Below are positions 18,695 to 27,724 of a DNA stretch of 64,000 nucleotides, one piece after another. How positions within the stretch are numbered: the stretch's first letter is position 1; the number at the start of each line of letters is the position of its first letter. The position numbers and the translations under genes are program-made. The notes below the pieces were generated by a model that saw nothing but the letters and a program-made list of their open reading frames with translations, was not told the DNA's origin and made no database searches. Source of the stretch: Halomonas organivorans. GTDB taxonomy: Bacteria; Pseudomonadota; Gammaproteobacteria; Pseudomonadales; Halomonadaceae. The stretch is taken from positions 1-64,000 of the forward strand of contig NZ_JACHXM010000009.1 of assembly GCF_014192055.1 (NCBI RefSeq), in the 5' to 3' direction.

Positions 18695-19452
18695 CACGAC
18701 CCTCTTCCCGGCGCCCCCTCCAGGCGCTGACCTTCGACCTCGACGACACCCTGTGGGACAACCAGGGCGTAATGGCCCTCACCGAGCAGGGGCACTACGC
18801 CTGGCTCGACGAGCGCCTCGCCGAATGGCTGGCCGCCCGCGACGAGAGCGACCTGGGTCGCTTCGCCGAGCGCCTGCCGATCGAGGCTTACCAGCGCCGC
18901 CGGCGCGAGCTGGCCGAGCGCCATCCGCTGCGCCGCGGCGACTTCACCTGGATTCGCGAACAGGCCCTGTGCGCGCTGCTGGAGGAGTTCGGCCTGCCCC
19001 GAGCGGCCTCCTGGCTGTGGGCGCTCGCGGCCATGGAACGCTTCCATGCCCTGCGCCTTCGCGTTTCCCCCTATCCGGAGGTGGAGCCGATGCTCGCCGA
19101 ACTGGGCCGGCACTACCGGCTGGCCTCGATCACCAACGGCAACCTGGCCTTCCATCGGCTGGCGCTGTCGCGCCACTTCGAAGTCTCGATCGCCGCCGGC
19201 GAGATGCATGCCCCCAAGCCGGACCCGCGCTGCTTCCTGATGGCGCTGGCCAAGCTCGGCGCCTCGCCCGAGCGGGCGATGCATATTGGCGATTCGTGGC
19301 AGGAGGACATCCTTCCGGCGGTGCGGCTGGGCATGCAGGCGGCCTGGATCGCCGGCGACACGCCCCACGGCGAGGCAATGCCGGCCGGCGTGCACCGGCT
19401 CTCGCATATCCGCGAGCTGCCGGCACTGCTGGAGAAACTGGGAAGGGAATGA
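18691..19452 (+). CDS. HAD-family phosphatase, YigB-like
   Basis: A 253-residue haloacid-dehalogenase-fold phosphatase. Motif I is TFDLDDTLWDN near residue 14, motif II is SITNGN near residue 145, and motifs III/IV are KPDPRCF and HIGDSWQEDI. Position directly after xerC matches E. coli yigB, reported as an FMN and riboflavin-pathway intermediate phosphatase; the substrate here is inferred from context. Its start overlaps the xerC stop, and it ends the operon. Confidence 0.88.
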   Translation: MTRPSSRRPLQALTFDLDDTLWDNQGVMALTEQGHYAWLDERLAEWLAARDESDLGRFAERLPIEAYQRRRRELAERHPLRRGDFTWIREQALCALLEEFGLPRAASWLWALAAMERFHALRLRVSPYPEVEPMLAELGRHYRLASITNGNLAFHRLALSRHFEVSIAAGEMHAPKPDPRCFLMALAKLGASPERAMHIGDSWQEDILPAVRLGMQAAWIAGDTPHGEAMPAGVHRLSHIRELPALLEKLGRE

Positions 19453-19838
19453 TGCGAAGCGCTCGGCCGGGGCCTCAGGGGACGATACCGCCTGGCCGAA
19501 CGCAGCCCGGTTTTTTGGTTCTTCACATCTTGGCGTGAATACCGTTGCGGGGGCACTCAGTCCGGCGCTCCAGCGCCCTTCAAGGCCTGACGGGCAACAT
19601 AGCATCTCCCACGAAGCGCCCTCATCAGCGGGTCAGAGCCATCGGGCAGGTTGTCGTGGGAGCGCAGATCCTCTGCCGGTTCGACGCCTCGACGAATGGC
19701 GCCGCCAGGCGCCCGGGACATCCCCTCTGTTGGTACCGTCATCTTTCGCGATCTGAAGATCGCTCCCAAGAAAAGCACTCTCACCATGCCAAACCGGGCG
19801 CGGCAGTGGCTTCACGCTGATCTGCGATGCACCGTTTT
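19453..19838. repeat. intergenic region with REP-like palindromes
   Basis: The 386 bp between the convergent yigB-like and engB genes contain no gene. On the minus strand, 19745-19771 reads as a REP-like unit, TTGGGAGCGATCTTCAGATC followed by GCGAAAG, with a perfect GCGATCT/AGATCGC palindrome. A partial plus-strand relative (GTGGGAGCGCAGATC) sits at 19660-19674. The form resembles the GTAGGAGCG...CGCGA repeats of pseudomonads. Copy number elsewhere in the genome cannot be seen from this window. Confidence 0.5.
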
Positions 19839-20453
19839 TTACTGGGGTTCGGCCAGAAGCCAGTCGTCGAGGCGGGCATGCACCTCCTCGATGCCTTCCT
19901 TCTTGAGCGCCGAGAACAGCTGCACGGTCACCAGGTCCTCCCACTCGCGCAGCCGCGAGCGCACCTGCTGCTGGGCGCTCTTGGCGGCCCCGCGCTTCAG
20001 CTTGTCGGCCTTGGTCAGCAGGATCTGCACCGGCATGTCCGCCTCGTCGGCCCAGCCGAGCAGAGTCTGGTCGAACTCGGTGAGCGGATGGCGCACGTCC
20101 ATCAGCAGCACCAGGCCGCGCAGCGAGGCGCGACGGCGCAGATAGTCGGCCAGGTGGTGCTGCCACTCGCGCTTGACCTGCTCGGGCACCTTGGCGTAGC
20201 CGTAGCCCGGCAGATCGACCAGGCGATGCTCGTCGCCCTCGTCCAGCGAGAAGAAGTTGATCAGCTGCGTCCGCCCCGGCGTCTTGGAGGTGCGAGCCAG
20301 CGCTTTCTGGCGCGTCAGGGCATTGATGGCACTGGATTTTCCGGCATTGGAGCGGCCGGCAAAGGCGACCTCTGCCCCGGCGTCGGTCGGGCACTTCGCC
20401 AGGGTGGGAGCACTGGTGAGAAAGCGGGCGGCCTGGTAGTTGAAGCGCGACAT
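19839..20453 (-). CDS. engB: ribosome biogenesis GTPase EngB (YihA/YsxC)
   Basis: A 204-residue TRAFAC GTPase needed for large-subunit assembly and septation. Motifs: G1 [14 protein letters not shown]2 region SKTPGRTQ, G3 DLPGYG, G4 TKAD, late SAQ/FSAL. The ATG at 20453 has AGGA 8 nt upstream and gives the family start [16 protein letters not shown]; a start 42 bp further out lacks this. It is divergent from the cytochrome c4 gene, the usual neighbour in gammaproteobacteria. Confidence 0.95.
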   Translation of the reverse strand: MSRFNYQAARFLTSAPTLAKCPTDAGAEVAFAGRSNAGKSSAINALTRQKALARTSKTPGRTQLINFFSLDEGDEHRLVDLPGYGYAKVPEQVKREWQHHLADYLRRRASLRGLVLLMDVRHPLTEFDQTLLGWADEADMPVQILLTKADKLKRGAAKSAQQQVRSRLREWEDLVTVQLFSALKKEGIEEVHARLDDWLLAEPQ

Positions 20454-20629
20454 GGCGGGGTTCCTGACGTCGATCAAGGTCGCCGCGGGTTGCATTTCCG
20501 CGACACCGGTGTTCCTTTATACTGCAGTCGATTTTGTCTGCGGTCGGGCCGGGCAGTATACCACCGTGCGTGCGGCGCCAGCGACCGGCGCCCCGACCGC
20601 TCAACAACAACCGGCACTGTGGATTTGCG

Positions 20630-21250
20630 ATGAGAAAGCTACTGGCAAGCCTGGTCATCACCCTGAGCGCCGCCGGCGCCGCCCACGCCGATCTCCAGTC
20701 GGACGCGGATGCCGCCGCCGGGCGCGACAAGGCGCAAGCCTGCGCCGCCTGCCACGGACAGGAAGGCATCGGCATCTCCCCCGCCTTTCCCAACCTGGCC
20801 GGCCAGCAGGCCTCTTACCTGGCCAAGCAGATCATGGACATCCGTGACGGCAACCGCAACGTGCCGCAGATGGCCGGGCAGGTGGACGGTTTCTCCGACC
20901 AGGACGCCTGGAACGTGGCCGCCTACTTCGCCGGCATGGAGCCGGCGCTGGGCCAGGCCGACCCCGACACCGAACTCGTCCAGCAAGGTCGCGAGCTGTA
21001 TCGCGCCGGCGACCTGGAGAGCGGCCTGCCCGCCTGCGCCGCCTGCCACTCGCCGACCGGCAGCGGCATCGGCAGCGCCGCCTACCCGGCGCTGTCGGGT
21101 CAGCAGCGCGACTATGTGGTCTCTACCCTGCAGGCCTTCGCCGCCGGCGAGCGAGCCAACGATCCCAATGCCATCATGCGCGATATCGCCGCCAAGATGG
21201 GTGATCGCGACATGAATGCCGTGGCCAACTACGTCCACGGCCTGCACTGA
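20630..21250 (+). CDS. diheme cytochrome c4
   Basis: A 206-residue periplasmic electron carrier with a cleavable signal peptide (ending AAHA, about residue 20) and two cytochrome c domains. Heme sites are CAACHG at residues 38-42 and CAACHS near residue 140; candidate axial methionines lie in VPQMAGQ and AAKMGD. Such proteins feed electrons to terminal oxidases. It is divergent from engB and followed by dsbA, a conserved order. An upstream in-frame extension has no signal peptide and is rejected. Confidence 0.93.
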   Translation: MRKLLASLVITLSAAGAAHADLQSDADAAAGRDKAQACAACHGQEGIGISPAFPNLAGQQASYLAKQIMDIRDGNRNVPQMAGQVDGFSDQDAWNVAAYFAGMEPALGQADPDTELVQQGRELYRAGDLESGLPACAACHSPTGSGIGSAAYPALSGQQRDYVVSTLQAFAAGERANDPNAIMRDIAAKMGDRDMNAVANYVHGLH

Positions 21251-21395
21251 CTCCGGCACGATGGACGAGGGCGGCCACGTGCCGCCCTCGTCGTCTTCGG
21301 GAACCCGGCGGCCTGCGAGCGACTCCAAGGCCGCGGACGCCGTTCCCCGAACGACGGCTTCCGGACCATATTCCACTCAAGGAGAGACGCCCCGC

Positions 21396-22028
21396 ATGTT
21401 CAAGTCACTGTTGGTTGCCGTGGCCGGCCTCGGCCTGTCCACCCTCGCCTCCGCTGCCGACCTGGTCGCCGGCGAGGACTACACCGTGCTCGACGAGCCG
21501 GTAAAGACCCAGGTCGCCGACGACAAGATCGAGGTCACCGAGGCCTTCTGGTACGGCTGCCCACACTGCTATGCCCTGGAAGACACCCTCAACGCCTGGG
21601 TCGCCGAACTGCCCGACGATGTCGTCTTCCAACGCATGCCGGCCACCATGGGCGGCGCCTGGAACCGTCACGCCACGGCCTTCTATGCCGCCCAGGAGCT
21701 GGGCATCCAGCAGGAACTCCACAGCGACTTCTTCGACGCCATCCACGAGCAGGGCGCCCAGCTCACCGACAACGAGGACATCGCGGCCTTCTTCAGCCAG
21801 TACGGGGTCAGCGAGCAGGAGGCCCTGGACGCCCTCGACTCCTTCGGCGTCAAGTCCGAGGTCAACCGTGCCCATGCGCGGATGCGCAACATGCAGCTGA
21901 TGGGCGTGCCGGCGCTGATCGTCGACGGCCGCTACGTGGTGACGCCGAGCAGCGCCGGCAGCCTCGACAACATGCCGAAGATCGCTGGTGCCCTGGTGGA
22001 CAAGGTGCGCGACGAGCGGGCGGAGTGA
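21396..22028 (+). CDS. dsbA: thiol:disulfide interchange protein DsbA
   Basis: A 210-residue periplasmic oxidase that introduces disulfides into exported proteins. It has a signal peptide (ending ASAAD, about residue 19), a thioredoxin fold with the CPHC redox site at Cys55-Cys58 and the cis-proline loop in GVPALIVDGRY. AAGGAGAG before the ATG supports this start. The next gene begins one base after its stop, so the two are probably cotranscribed. Confidence 0.95.
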   Translation: MFKSLLVAVAGLGLSTLASAADLVAGEDYTVLDEPVKTQVADDKIEVTEAFWYGCPHCYALEDTLNAWVAELPDDVVFQRMPATMGGAWNRHATAFYAAQELGIQQELHSDFFDAIHEQGAQLTDNEDIAAFFSQYGVSEQEALDALDSFGVKSEVNRAHARMRNMQLMGVPALIVDGRYVVTPSSAGSLDNMPKIAGALVDKVRDERAE

Positions 22029-22029
22029 C

Positions 22030-22836
22030 ATGAGCGTCCGGGCCGAGGAAGGAGGCCGGCTCCGGGAAAAGGGCCACCTGAAGCTGTTGACCTTCAATCT
22101 CCAGGTGGGCATCCAGACCTCGGCCTATCACCACTACCTGACGCGGGGCTGGCAGCACCTGCTGCCCCACCCCCGACGCAGCGAGCGCCTCGATGCCATC
22201 AGCGAGGTGTTGCGTGGCTTCGATATCGTCGGCCTCCAGGAGGTGGACGGCGGCAGCTTCCGTTCCGGCCACGTCAATCAGGTGGAGTACCTGGCCGGCC
22301 GAGCCGCCTTCCCCCACCATTACCAGCAGCTCAATCGCAACCTGGGACGGGTCGCCCAGCACAGCAACGGCCTGCTGTCGCGGCTGGCCCCGGCCCGCAT
22401 CGAGGAGTACCGCCTGCCCGGCACTCTGCCCGGCCGCGGCGCCATCCACGCCCGCTTCGGTGACGGTCCCGACGCCCTGCACGTGTTCGTCGCCCATCTG
22501 GCGCTGAGCCATCGCGGCCGCGTACGCCAGCTCGACTACCTCAGCGAACTGATCCGTCCCTTGCGCCATGTCGTGGTGATGGGCGACCTGAACTGCACCC
22601 CGGAGCAGATCCACGCCCATTCGCGGTTCCGCGACGCCCTGCCGCTGCACCCGGTCCGCCCGCCGCTCAGCTATCCCTCCTGGCAGCCTCGCCGCGCCCT
22701 GGATCACATCCTGCTCTCCGACGCCCTGGAGGCCGATCGGGTCGAGGTGCTGGATCACCTGTTCTCCGATCACCTGCCGGTGGCCATCGACATCCACCTC
22801 CCCCAGGCCTGTCTCGCCTCGATGGGCAAGGGGTAA
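22030..22836 (+). CDS. endonuclease/exonuclease/phosphatase-family hydrolase
   Basis: A 268-residue EEP-fold metal-dependent phosphodiesterase or phosphatase without a signal peptide. Landmarks are TFNLQVG with the first metal asparagine, GLQEVDGG with the metal glutamate, GDLNCTP and the SDHLPVAIDI end with the catalytic Asp-His pair. It lies directly after dsbA, a common arrangement in pseudomonads and halomonads. The substrate is unknown. Confidence 0.88.
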   Translation: MSVRAEEGGRLREKGHLKLLTFNLQVGIQTSAYHHYLTRGWQHLLPHPRRSERLDAISEVLRGFDIVGLQEVDGGSFRSGHVNQVEYLAGRAAFPHHYQQLNRNLGRVAQHSNGLLSRLAPARIEEYRLPGTLPGRGAIHARFGDGPDALHVFVAHLALSHRGRVRQLDYLSELIRPLRHVVVMGDLNCTPEQIHAHSRFRDALPLHPVRPPLSYPSWQPRRALDHILLSDALEADRVEVLDHLFSDHLPVAIDIHLPQACLASMGKG

Positions 22837-22953
22837 GACCAATGTCGATCGCCGCCATGTAACAGGCGTTTGCGAATTGCCGTATAGTCGTCAATGCCGT
22901 GTAACCACACCGCGCTATCATCAAGACGACACTGCAACTCCGAGCGTTCGCCC

Positions 22954-23514
22954 ATGCCCCAATCCCACGAGTTGCCGAGCCTGCTGGCCCGGCTCGACCG
23001 TTTCTCCGAACGGCTAGGTCGCTGCCTGTCCTGGCTGGTCCTGGTGATGATGCTGATCCAGTTCCTGATCGTGGTGCTGCGCTACGCCTTCAGCGTCAAC
23101 AGCATTCCCATGCAAGAGTCGGTGATGTACCTGCACGCCGCGGTGTTCATGCTCGCCGCCGGCTACACCCTGCGCCATGACGGTCATGTGCGGGTGGACA
23201 TCTTCTATCGGGGCATGACGGCGAAGCGTCAGGCGCTGGTCGACCTGCTCGGCACGCTGTGCCTGCTGCTGCCGTTCATGGTCTTCGTGATCCTGTCCAG
23301 CCTGGGCTACGTGGGCAAGTCCTGGGCGATTCTCGAGGGCTCACCGGACACCGGCGGCATTCCCGCGGTGTTCCTGCTCAAGACGCTGATCCCGCTGTTC
23401 GCCGGCCTGATGATCCTGCAAGGACTGGTCGAAGCCTGGCGCAAGGTACTGATCATCACCGGCCGCCTGGATCCCGATGCCGACACCCCCGACCACCACG
23501 AGGAGCACCTGTGA
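22954..23514 (+). CDS. TRAP transporter small membrane subunit (DctQ)
   Basis: A 186-residue inner-membrane protein with four helices of the DctQ family. The ATG at 22954 was preferred because the longer frame begins in non-conserved sequence. The motif RHDGHVRVDIFY in the loop after helix 2 is the usual DctQ signature. Its stop overlaps the start of the large subunit (GTGATG), as expected for a QM pair. Confidence 0.93.
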   Translation: MPQSHELPSLLARLDRFSERLGRCLSWLVLVMMLIQFLIVVLRYAFSVNSIPMQESVMYLHAAVFMLAAGYTLRHDGHVRVDIFYRGMTAKRQALVDLLGTLCLLLPFMVFVILSSLGYVGKSWAILEGSPDTGGIPAVFLLKTLIPLFAGLMILQGLVEAWRKVLIITGRLDPDADTPDHHEEHL

Positions 23515-24917
23515 TGCTGGAGTTCATGCCACTGGTGCTGTTCGCCGTGATCTGCACCGTCCTGATGTTTGGCTATCCGGTTGCCCTGTCGCTGGCCGGC
23601 ACCGCGCTGGCCTTCGCCGGCCTTGGCTTCGGCCTGGAGTCCCTGGGCATCGACGCCAACTTCGACGGCGGCTACCTGGCCGCCTTCCCCAACCGCCTCT
23701 ACGGCATCATGACCAACCAGACGCTGCTGGCCGTGCCACTGTTCGTGCTGATGGGCGTACTGTTGGAGAAGTCCCGGGTGGCCGAAACGCTGCTCGAGGC
23801 CATGGCGCTGCTGTTCGGCTCGCTGCGCGGGGGCCTGGGCATCTCGGTGACACTGGTGGGCATGCTGCTGGCCGCCTCCACCGGCATCGTCGGCGCCACC
23901 GTGGTGACCATGGGCCTGATGTCGCTGCCCACCATGCTCAAGCGCGGCTACAGCATGCCGCTGGCCACCGGCACCATCTGCGCCACCGGCACCCTGGGCC
24001 AGATCATTCCGCCCTCCATCGCGCTGGTGCTGCTCGGCGACGTGCTGTCTTCCGCCTACCAGCAGGCCCAGCTGTCGATGGGCATCTTCAGCCCCAAGAC
24101 CGTCTCGGTGGGCGACCTGTTCATGGGCGCCCTGGTGCCGGGCCTGATCCTGGTGGTCTTCTATATCGTCTACGTCGCCGTGGTCGCCTGGCTCAAGCCC
24201 AACGCCGCCCCGGCCGTGGACCGTCGCGAGCTGATGGAGGAGCTTGGCCACGAGGGCGGCCTGGGCCTGCTGCTGCTCAAGGGGCTGCTGCCGCCGATCG
24301 TGCTGATCGTGATCGTGCTGGGCTCGATCCTCGGCGGCTTCGCCACGCCCACCGAGGCCTCGGCGGTAGGGGCCTTCGGCGCCCTGGTGCTGGCCCTGGC
24401 CTATCGTCGCCTGGACCTATCGACCCTCAAGGAGGTACTGCGCTCCACGGTCGACGTCACCACCATGGTGTTCCTGATCCTGATCGGCGCGGCGCTGTTC
24501 TCGCTGGTGTTCCGCGCCTACGGCGGCGAGCACCTGGTGACCGACGTCTTCGAGAACATGCCGGGCGGCGTGGTCGGCGCCACGCTGGTGGTCATGCTGG
24601 TGATCTTCCTGCTCGGCTTCATCCTCGACTTCATCGAGATCACCTTCGTGGTGGTGCCGATCGTCGGTCCGATCCTGCTGGCCATGGGCCTCGACCCGAT
24701 CTGGCTGGGCATCATGATCGCCATCAACCTGCAGACGTCCTTCCTGACGCCGCCATTCGGCTTCGCGCTCTTCTACCTGCGCGGCGTCGCCCCCGAGTCG
24801 GTGCCGACGTCGTCGATCTACCGGGGCGTGATGCCGTTCATCGCCCTGCAGCTGGCCATGCTGATCGCGCTGTCGTTCTTCCCGCAGCTGGCCACCTGGC
24901 TGCCGAGCGTCTTCTGA
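23514..24917 (+). CDS. TRAP transporter large membrane subunit (DctM)
   Basis: A 467-residue, roughly twelve-helix inner-membrane protein of the DctM family that forms the sodium-driven transport path. AGGAG lies 8 nt before the ATG. Repeated glycine-rich hairpins such as STGIVGATVVTMGLMSLP and FLTPPFGFALFYLRG are typical, including the family's conserved PP-F/P motifs. The closest forms by eye are those paired with 2-oxoacid binding proteins, which matches the dctP gene 147 bp downstream. Confidence 0.93.
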   Translation: MLEFMPLVLFAVICTVLMFGYPVALSLAGTALAFAGLGFGLESLGIDANFDGGYLAAFPNRLYGIMTNQTLLAVPLFVLMGVLLEKSRVAETLLEAMALLFGSLRGGLGISVTLVGMLLAASTGIVGATVVTMGLMSLPTMLKRGYSMPLATGTICATGTLGQIIPPSIALVLLGDVLSSAYQQAQLSMGIFSPKTVSVGDLFMGALVPGLILVVFYIVYVAVVAWLKPNAAPAVDRRELMEELGHEGGLGLLLLKGLLPPIVLIVIVLGSILGGFATPTEASAVGAFGALVLALAYRRLDLSTLKEVLRSTVDVTTMVFLILIGAALFSLVFRAYGGEHLVTDVFENMPGGVVGATLVVMLVIFLLGFILDFIEITFVVVPIVGPILLAMGLDPIWLGIMIAINLQTSFLTPPFGFALFYLRGVAPESVPTSSIYRGVMPFIALQLAMLIALSFFPQLATWLPSVF

Positions 24918-24985
24918 TCACAGCGTGGAAAGGTGTCGCCTCGCGGTAACGCCGGGGCGGCTATAGTGACTCGCAACCCGTAGCA

Positions 24986-25031
24986 CCGGGAGGGCAGGGC
25001 GTCCTCCCGGGCCGCCCGGCCCCGCGGGGCC
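24986..25031 (+). promoter_or_regulatory. hairpin-rich leader before the dctP gene
   Basis: The 147-bp gap between the DctM and DctP genes holds a TATAGT-like hexamer at 24962, a perfect hairpin CCGGGAGG/CCTCCCGG with a 9-nt loop, and a 14-bp palindrome GGCCCCGCGGGGCC 33 bp before the ATG. It could cause partial termination or stabilise a dctP message made in excess; both are inference. Confidence 0.4.
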
Positions 25032-25064
25032 ATTTCCCACAAGGCACACAAGAGAGGGAAACGC

Positions 25065-26162
25065 ATGCAACCGAAAGCACTCGCCATGGCCATCACCGGC
25101 GCCACCGCCAGCCTGATGCTGGCGTCGGGCGCCGCTCAGGCCCAGGAGACCTTCGAGTGGAAGATGGTGACCTCCTGGCCGAAGAACTTCCCAGGCGTCG
25201 GCCAAGGGCCCGAGCGCCTGGCCAAGCTGGTCGACGAGATGTCCGACGGTCGGCTGACCATCGAGGTATTCGGCGCCGGCCAGCTGGTGCCCGGCTTCGA
25301 GGTCTTCGACGCCGTCTCCGAAGGCACCGCCGAGATGGGGCACTCCGCCTCCTACTACTGGAAAGGCAAGGTGCCGGCGGCCCAGTTCTTCGCCGCCGTG
25401 CCGTTCGGCATGAACGCCCAGGAGATGAACGCCTGGCTGCACTACGGCGGCGGCCTGGAACTGTGGAACGAGCTGTACGAGCCGTTCGGCGTCGACGTCA
25501 TGGCCGCCGGCGCCTCCGGCGTGCAGATGGGCGGCTGGTACAACAAGGAGATCAACTCCCTGGACGACCTGGACGGCCTCAAGATGCGCATGCCGGGGCT
25601 CGGCGGCGAGGTCATGAGCCGCATGGGCGTGGCCATCGTCAACATGCCGGGCGGTGAGATCTTCACCTCCCTGCAGTCCGGCGCCATCGATGCCACCGAA
25701 TGGATCGGCCCCTACAACGACCTGGCCTTCGGCCTCCACCAGGCGGCGGACTACTACTATTATCCGGGCTGGCACGAGCCGACGGTGATGTTCGAGGCCA
25801 TCGTCAACGACGAGGCCATGCAGTCGCTGCCGAACGATCTCCAGGCCATCCTGCGCACCGCGATCCGCGACGTGAACCAGGACGTGCTGGACGAGTACAC
25901 GGCGCGCAACAACGACGCCCTGGAGACCCTGGTCAACGAGCACGACGTCGAGCTTCGCCGCCTGCCGGACGACGTCCTGGCCGAAGCCAAGCGCATCTCC
26001 GCCGACGTGGTCGCCGAACTCGCCGAGTCCAGCGATATGGCGGGCAAGATCTACGATTCCTACAGCGCCTTCCAGGACAAGGTGGTGAACTACCACGCCA
26101 TCTCCGAGCAGGCCTACTACAACGCCCGCAATCCGGAAGGCGACACCACCACCGCCGAATAG
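25065..26162 (+). CDS. TRAP substrate-binding protein, 2-oxoacid type (TakP-like)
   Basis: A 365-residue periplasmic DctP-family protein with a signal peptide ending AAQAQ (about residue 26). The sequence closely resembles Rhodobacter TakP as recalled: FGAGQLVPGFEVFDAVSEG, SASYYWKGK, QMGGWYNKEIN, KMRMPGLGGEV with the carboxylate-binding arginine, and the IDATEWIGPYNDLAFGL loop that supplies Glu and Trp near the site. TakP binds pyruvate and other 2-oxo monocarboxylates. A GAGAGGGAAA box precedes the ATG. Order Q-M-P differs from the more usual P-Q-M. Confidence 0.9.
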   Translation: MQPKALAMAITGATASLMLASGAAQAQETFEWKMVTSWPKNFPGVGQGPERLAKLVDEMSDGRLTIEVFGAGQLVPGFEVFDAVSEGTAEMGHSASYYWKGKVPAAQFFAAVPFGMNAQEMNAWLHYGGGLELWNELYEPFGVDVMAAGASGVQMGGWYNKEINSLDDLDGLKMRMPGLGGEVMSRMGVAIVNMPGGEIFTSLQSGAIDATEWIGPYNDLAFGLHQAADYYYYPGWHEPTVMFEAIVNDEAMQSLPNDLQAILRTAIRDVNQDVLDEYTARNNDALETLVNEHDVELRRLPDDVLAEAKRISADVVAELAESSDMAGKIYDSYSAFQDKVVNYHAISEQAYYNARNPEGDTTTAE

Positions 26163-26189
26163 GCCAGCGGGCCCAATCGCAGGGCAGAC

Positions 26190-26220
26190 GGGGCCGCCTT
26201 CGGGCGGCCCTGTTGCGTTT
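26190..26220. terminator. terminator between convergent dctP and yqaA-like genes
   Basis: An 8-bp GC stem GGGCCGCC/GGCGGCCC with a TTCG loop is followed by TGTTGCGTTT, 30 bp after the dctP stop. Confidence 0.75.
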
Positions 26221-26234
26221 GAAGCGTCGTCAGG

Positions 26235-26666
26235 CTATCCGCAGTAGGACGCCAGCCAGGCCTCGGCCATCGCCAGCACCAGCGCATAGCGCCCGCCCTT
26301 GGCGACCAGGATCCACAGCGCGGCCCGCCACCAGGGCAGCCGGAAGATGCCCGCCAGCACGGTGAGCGGATCGCCGATCACCGGCGCCCAGGACAGCAGC
26401 AGGCTGGCTTCACCGCCGCGGCGATACCAGCGTTCCGCCCGCGCCAGCCCGCGCGGCGAGACCGGAAACCAGCGCCGATTCCGGTAGTGGCGGGCATAGC
26501 GCCCCAATCCCACGTTGATCAGGCTGCCCAGCGCGTTGCCCGCAGTGGCTACCGCCCACAGCGCCAGCGGCACGCCGCCCTGGCACCACTGCCGGGCCAG
26601 CCAGGCCTCGGAACCGCCGGGCAACAGGGTGGCGCTGGCCAGGGCGATCATAAAGAGGCTCAGCAT
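26235..26666 (-). CDS. YqaA/DedA-like small membrane protein
   Basis: A 143-residue inner-membrane protein of the YqaA group (SNARE-associated/DedA-like fold). It has a helix at the start, the LLPGGSEAWL segment, a GNALGSLINVGLGR glycine stretch and the family's basic loop with a conserved W/F-x-P, then SWAPVIGDPLTVLAGIFR and a final helix. DedA-fold proteins are linked to lipid scrambling or transport, but this branch is not assigned. The first 23 codons are duplicated just upstream (see repeat). Confidence 0.85.
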   Translation of the reverse strand: MLSLFMIALASATLLPGGSEAWLARQWCQGGVPLALWAVATAGNALGSLINVGLGRYARHYRNRRWFPVSPRGLARAERWYRRGGEASLLLSWAPVIGDPLTVLAGIFRLPWWRAALWILVAKGGRYALVLAMAEAWLASYCG

Positions 26667-26765
26667 GGGCGCTCACCCGGCCGTCGACCTATGATCAGCC
26701 AGGCCTCGGAGCCGCCGGGCACCAGGAGCACGCTGGCCAGGGCGATCATAAAGAGGCTCAGCATG
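26598..26765. repeat. 70-bp direct repeat: partial duplication of the yqaA-like 5' end
   Basis: Bases 26598-26667 (the 5' end of the yqaA-like gene) and 26696-26765 are near-identical 70-mers with a handful of substitutions, offset by 98 bp. The upstream copy carries a start codon and the same first ten residues (MLSLFMIALA), then drifts and stops after about 34 codons, so it is a gene fragment, not a second gene. This also moves the original upstream region away from the gene. Confidence 0.85.
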
Positions 26766-26827
26766 GCCGGCGGTCGCCACCCTGACGTATGCTAGGCGCC
26801 GGATTCACGCCACAAGACGACAACATC

Positions 26828-27649
26828 ATGTCCTCCATTCCCCATACCCTGACCATCGCCGGCTCCGACCCCTCGGGCGGTGCAGGCCTGCAGGGCGATC
26901 TCAAGACCCTCTCGGCGCTGGGCACCTACGCCACCAACGTGATCACCGCGGTGATCGCCCAGAACACCCGGGGCGTGGCCGCCGTTCACCCGGTGCCGGC
27001 GGCGGTGATCGGCGAGCAGCTCGAGAACCTGCTCGACGACGTGCACATCGACGCGGTGAAGATCGGCATGGTCGCCGACCGCGCGGTCGCCGAGACCCTG
27101 GCCGAGGTGCTCGGCCGCCGCCGACCGCGCTGGATCGTACTCGACCCGGTGATGGTGGCCAAGAGCGGCGACGTGCTGGTCGACGCCGCCGGCATCGCGG
27201 CGGTGCGCGACGTGCTGGTCCCGCTGGCCGACGTCATCACCCCCAACCTGCCCGAGGCGGCGGTGCTGCTCGACACCGAGGCGCCGCGCAGCCCGGACGC
27301 CATGGAGGCCATGCTGCCCGGACTCCAGGCGCTGAAGGCCCCCTACGTGCTGCTCAAGGGAGGACACCTACACGGCGAGACCTGCCCCGACCTGTTGGCC
27401 ACCCCCGAAGGCAGCCAGTGGTTGCCGGCGCCGCGTATCGCCACCGGCAACCTGCACGGCACCGGCTGCGCGCTGTCCTCGGCCATCGCCGCCCGCCTCG
27501 CCCACCTGCCCCCCGACGCCTCGGGTCCGACGATCATCGAGGCCATCGGCGAGGCCAAGCGCTGGCTGCACGCCGCCCTGGACGCCAGCTCCCGGCTGGC
27601 GGTGGGCCACGGCCGCGGCCCGGTGCATCACTTCCACGCCTTGTGGTAG
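26828..27649 (+). CDS. thiD: hydroxymethylpyrimidine (phosphate) kinase ThiD
   Basis: A 273-residue ribokinase-fold enzyme that phosphorylates HMP and HMP-phosphate in thiamine synthesis. Motifs: [18 protein letters not shown] at the start, KIGMV near residue 80, [22 protein letters not shown], and the anion-hole/catalytic [12 protein letters not shown] near residue 220. The start ATG at 26828 gives the family N-terminus; an in-frame ATG 39 bp earlier does not. There is no strong ribosome site. thiS and thiG lie separately at 43.6-44.7 kb. Confidence 0.95.
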   Translation: MSSIPHTLTIAGSDPSGGAGLQGDLKTLSALGTYATNVITAVIAQNTRGVAAVHPVPAAVIGEQLENLLDDVHIDAVKIGMVADRAVAETLAEVLGRRRPRWIVLDPVMVAKSGDVLVDAAGIAAVRDVLVPLADVITPNLPEAAVLLDTEAPRSPDAMEAMLPGLQALKAPYVLLKGGHLHGETCPDLLATPEGSQWLPAPRIATGNLHGTGCALSSAIAARLAHLPPDASGPTIIEAIGEAKRWLHAALDASSRLAVGHGRGPVHHFHALW

Positions 27650-27724
27650 CGAGATCGGCTTGCAGGGTCGGCGGAGGCCGCCCATCCTGAAACGGTCATC
27701 TCCCGGCCGTTCGAGGGTTGTGCC

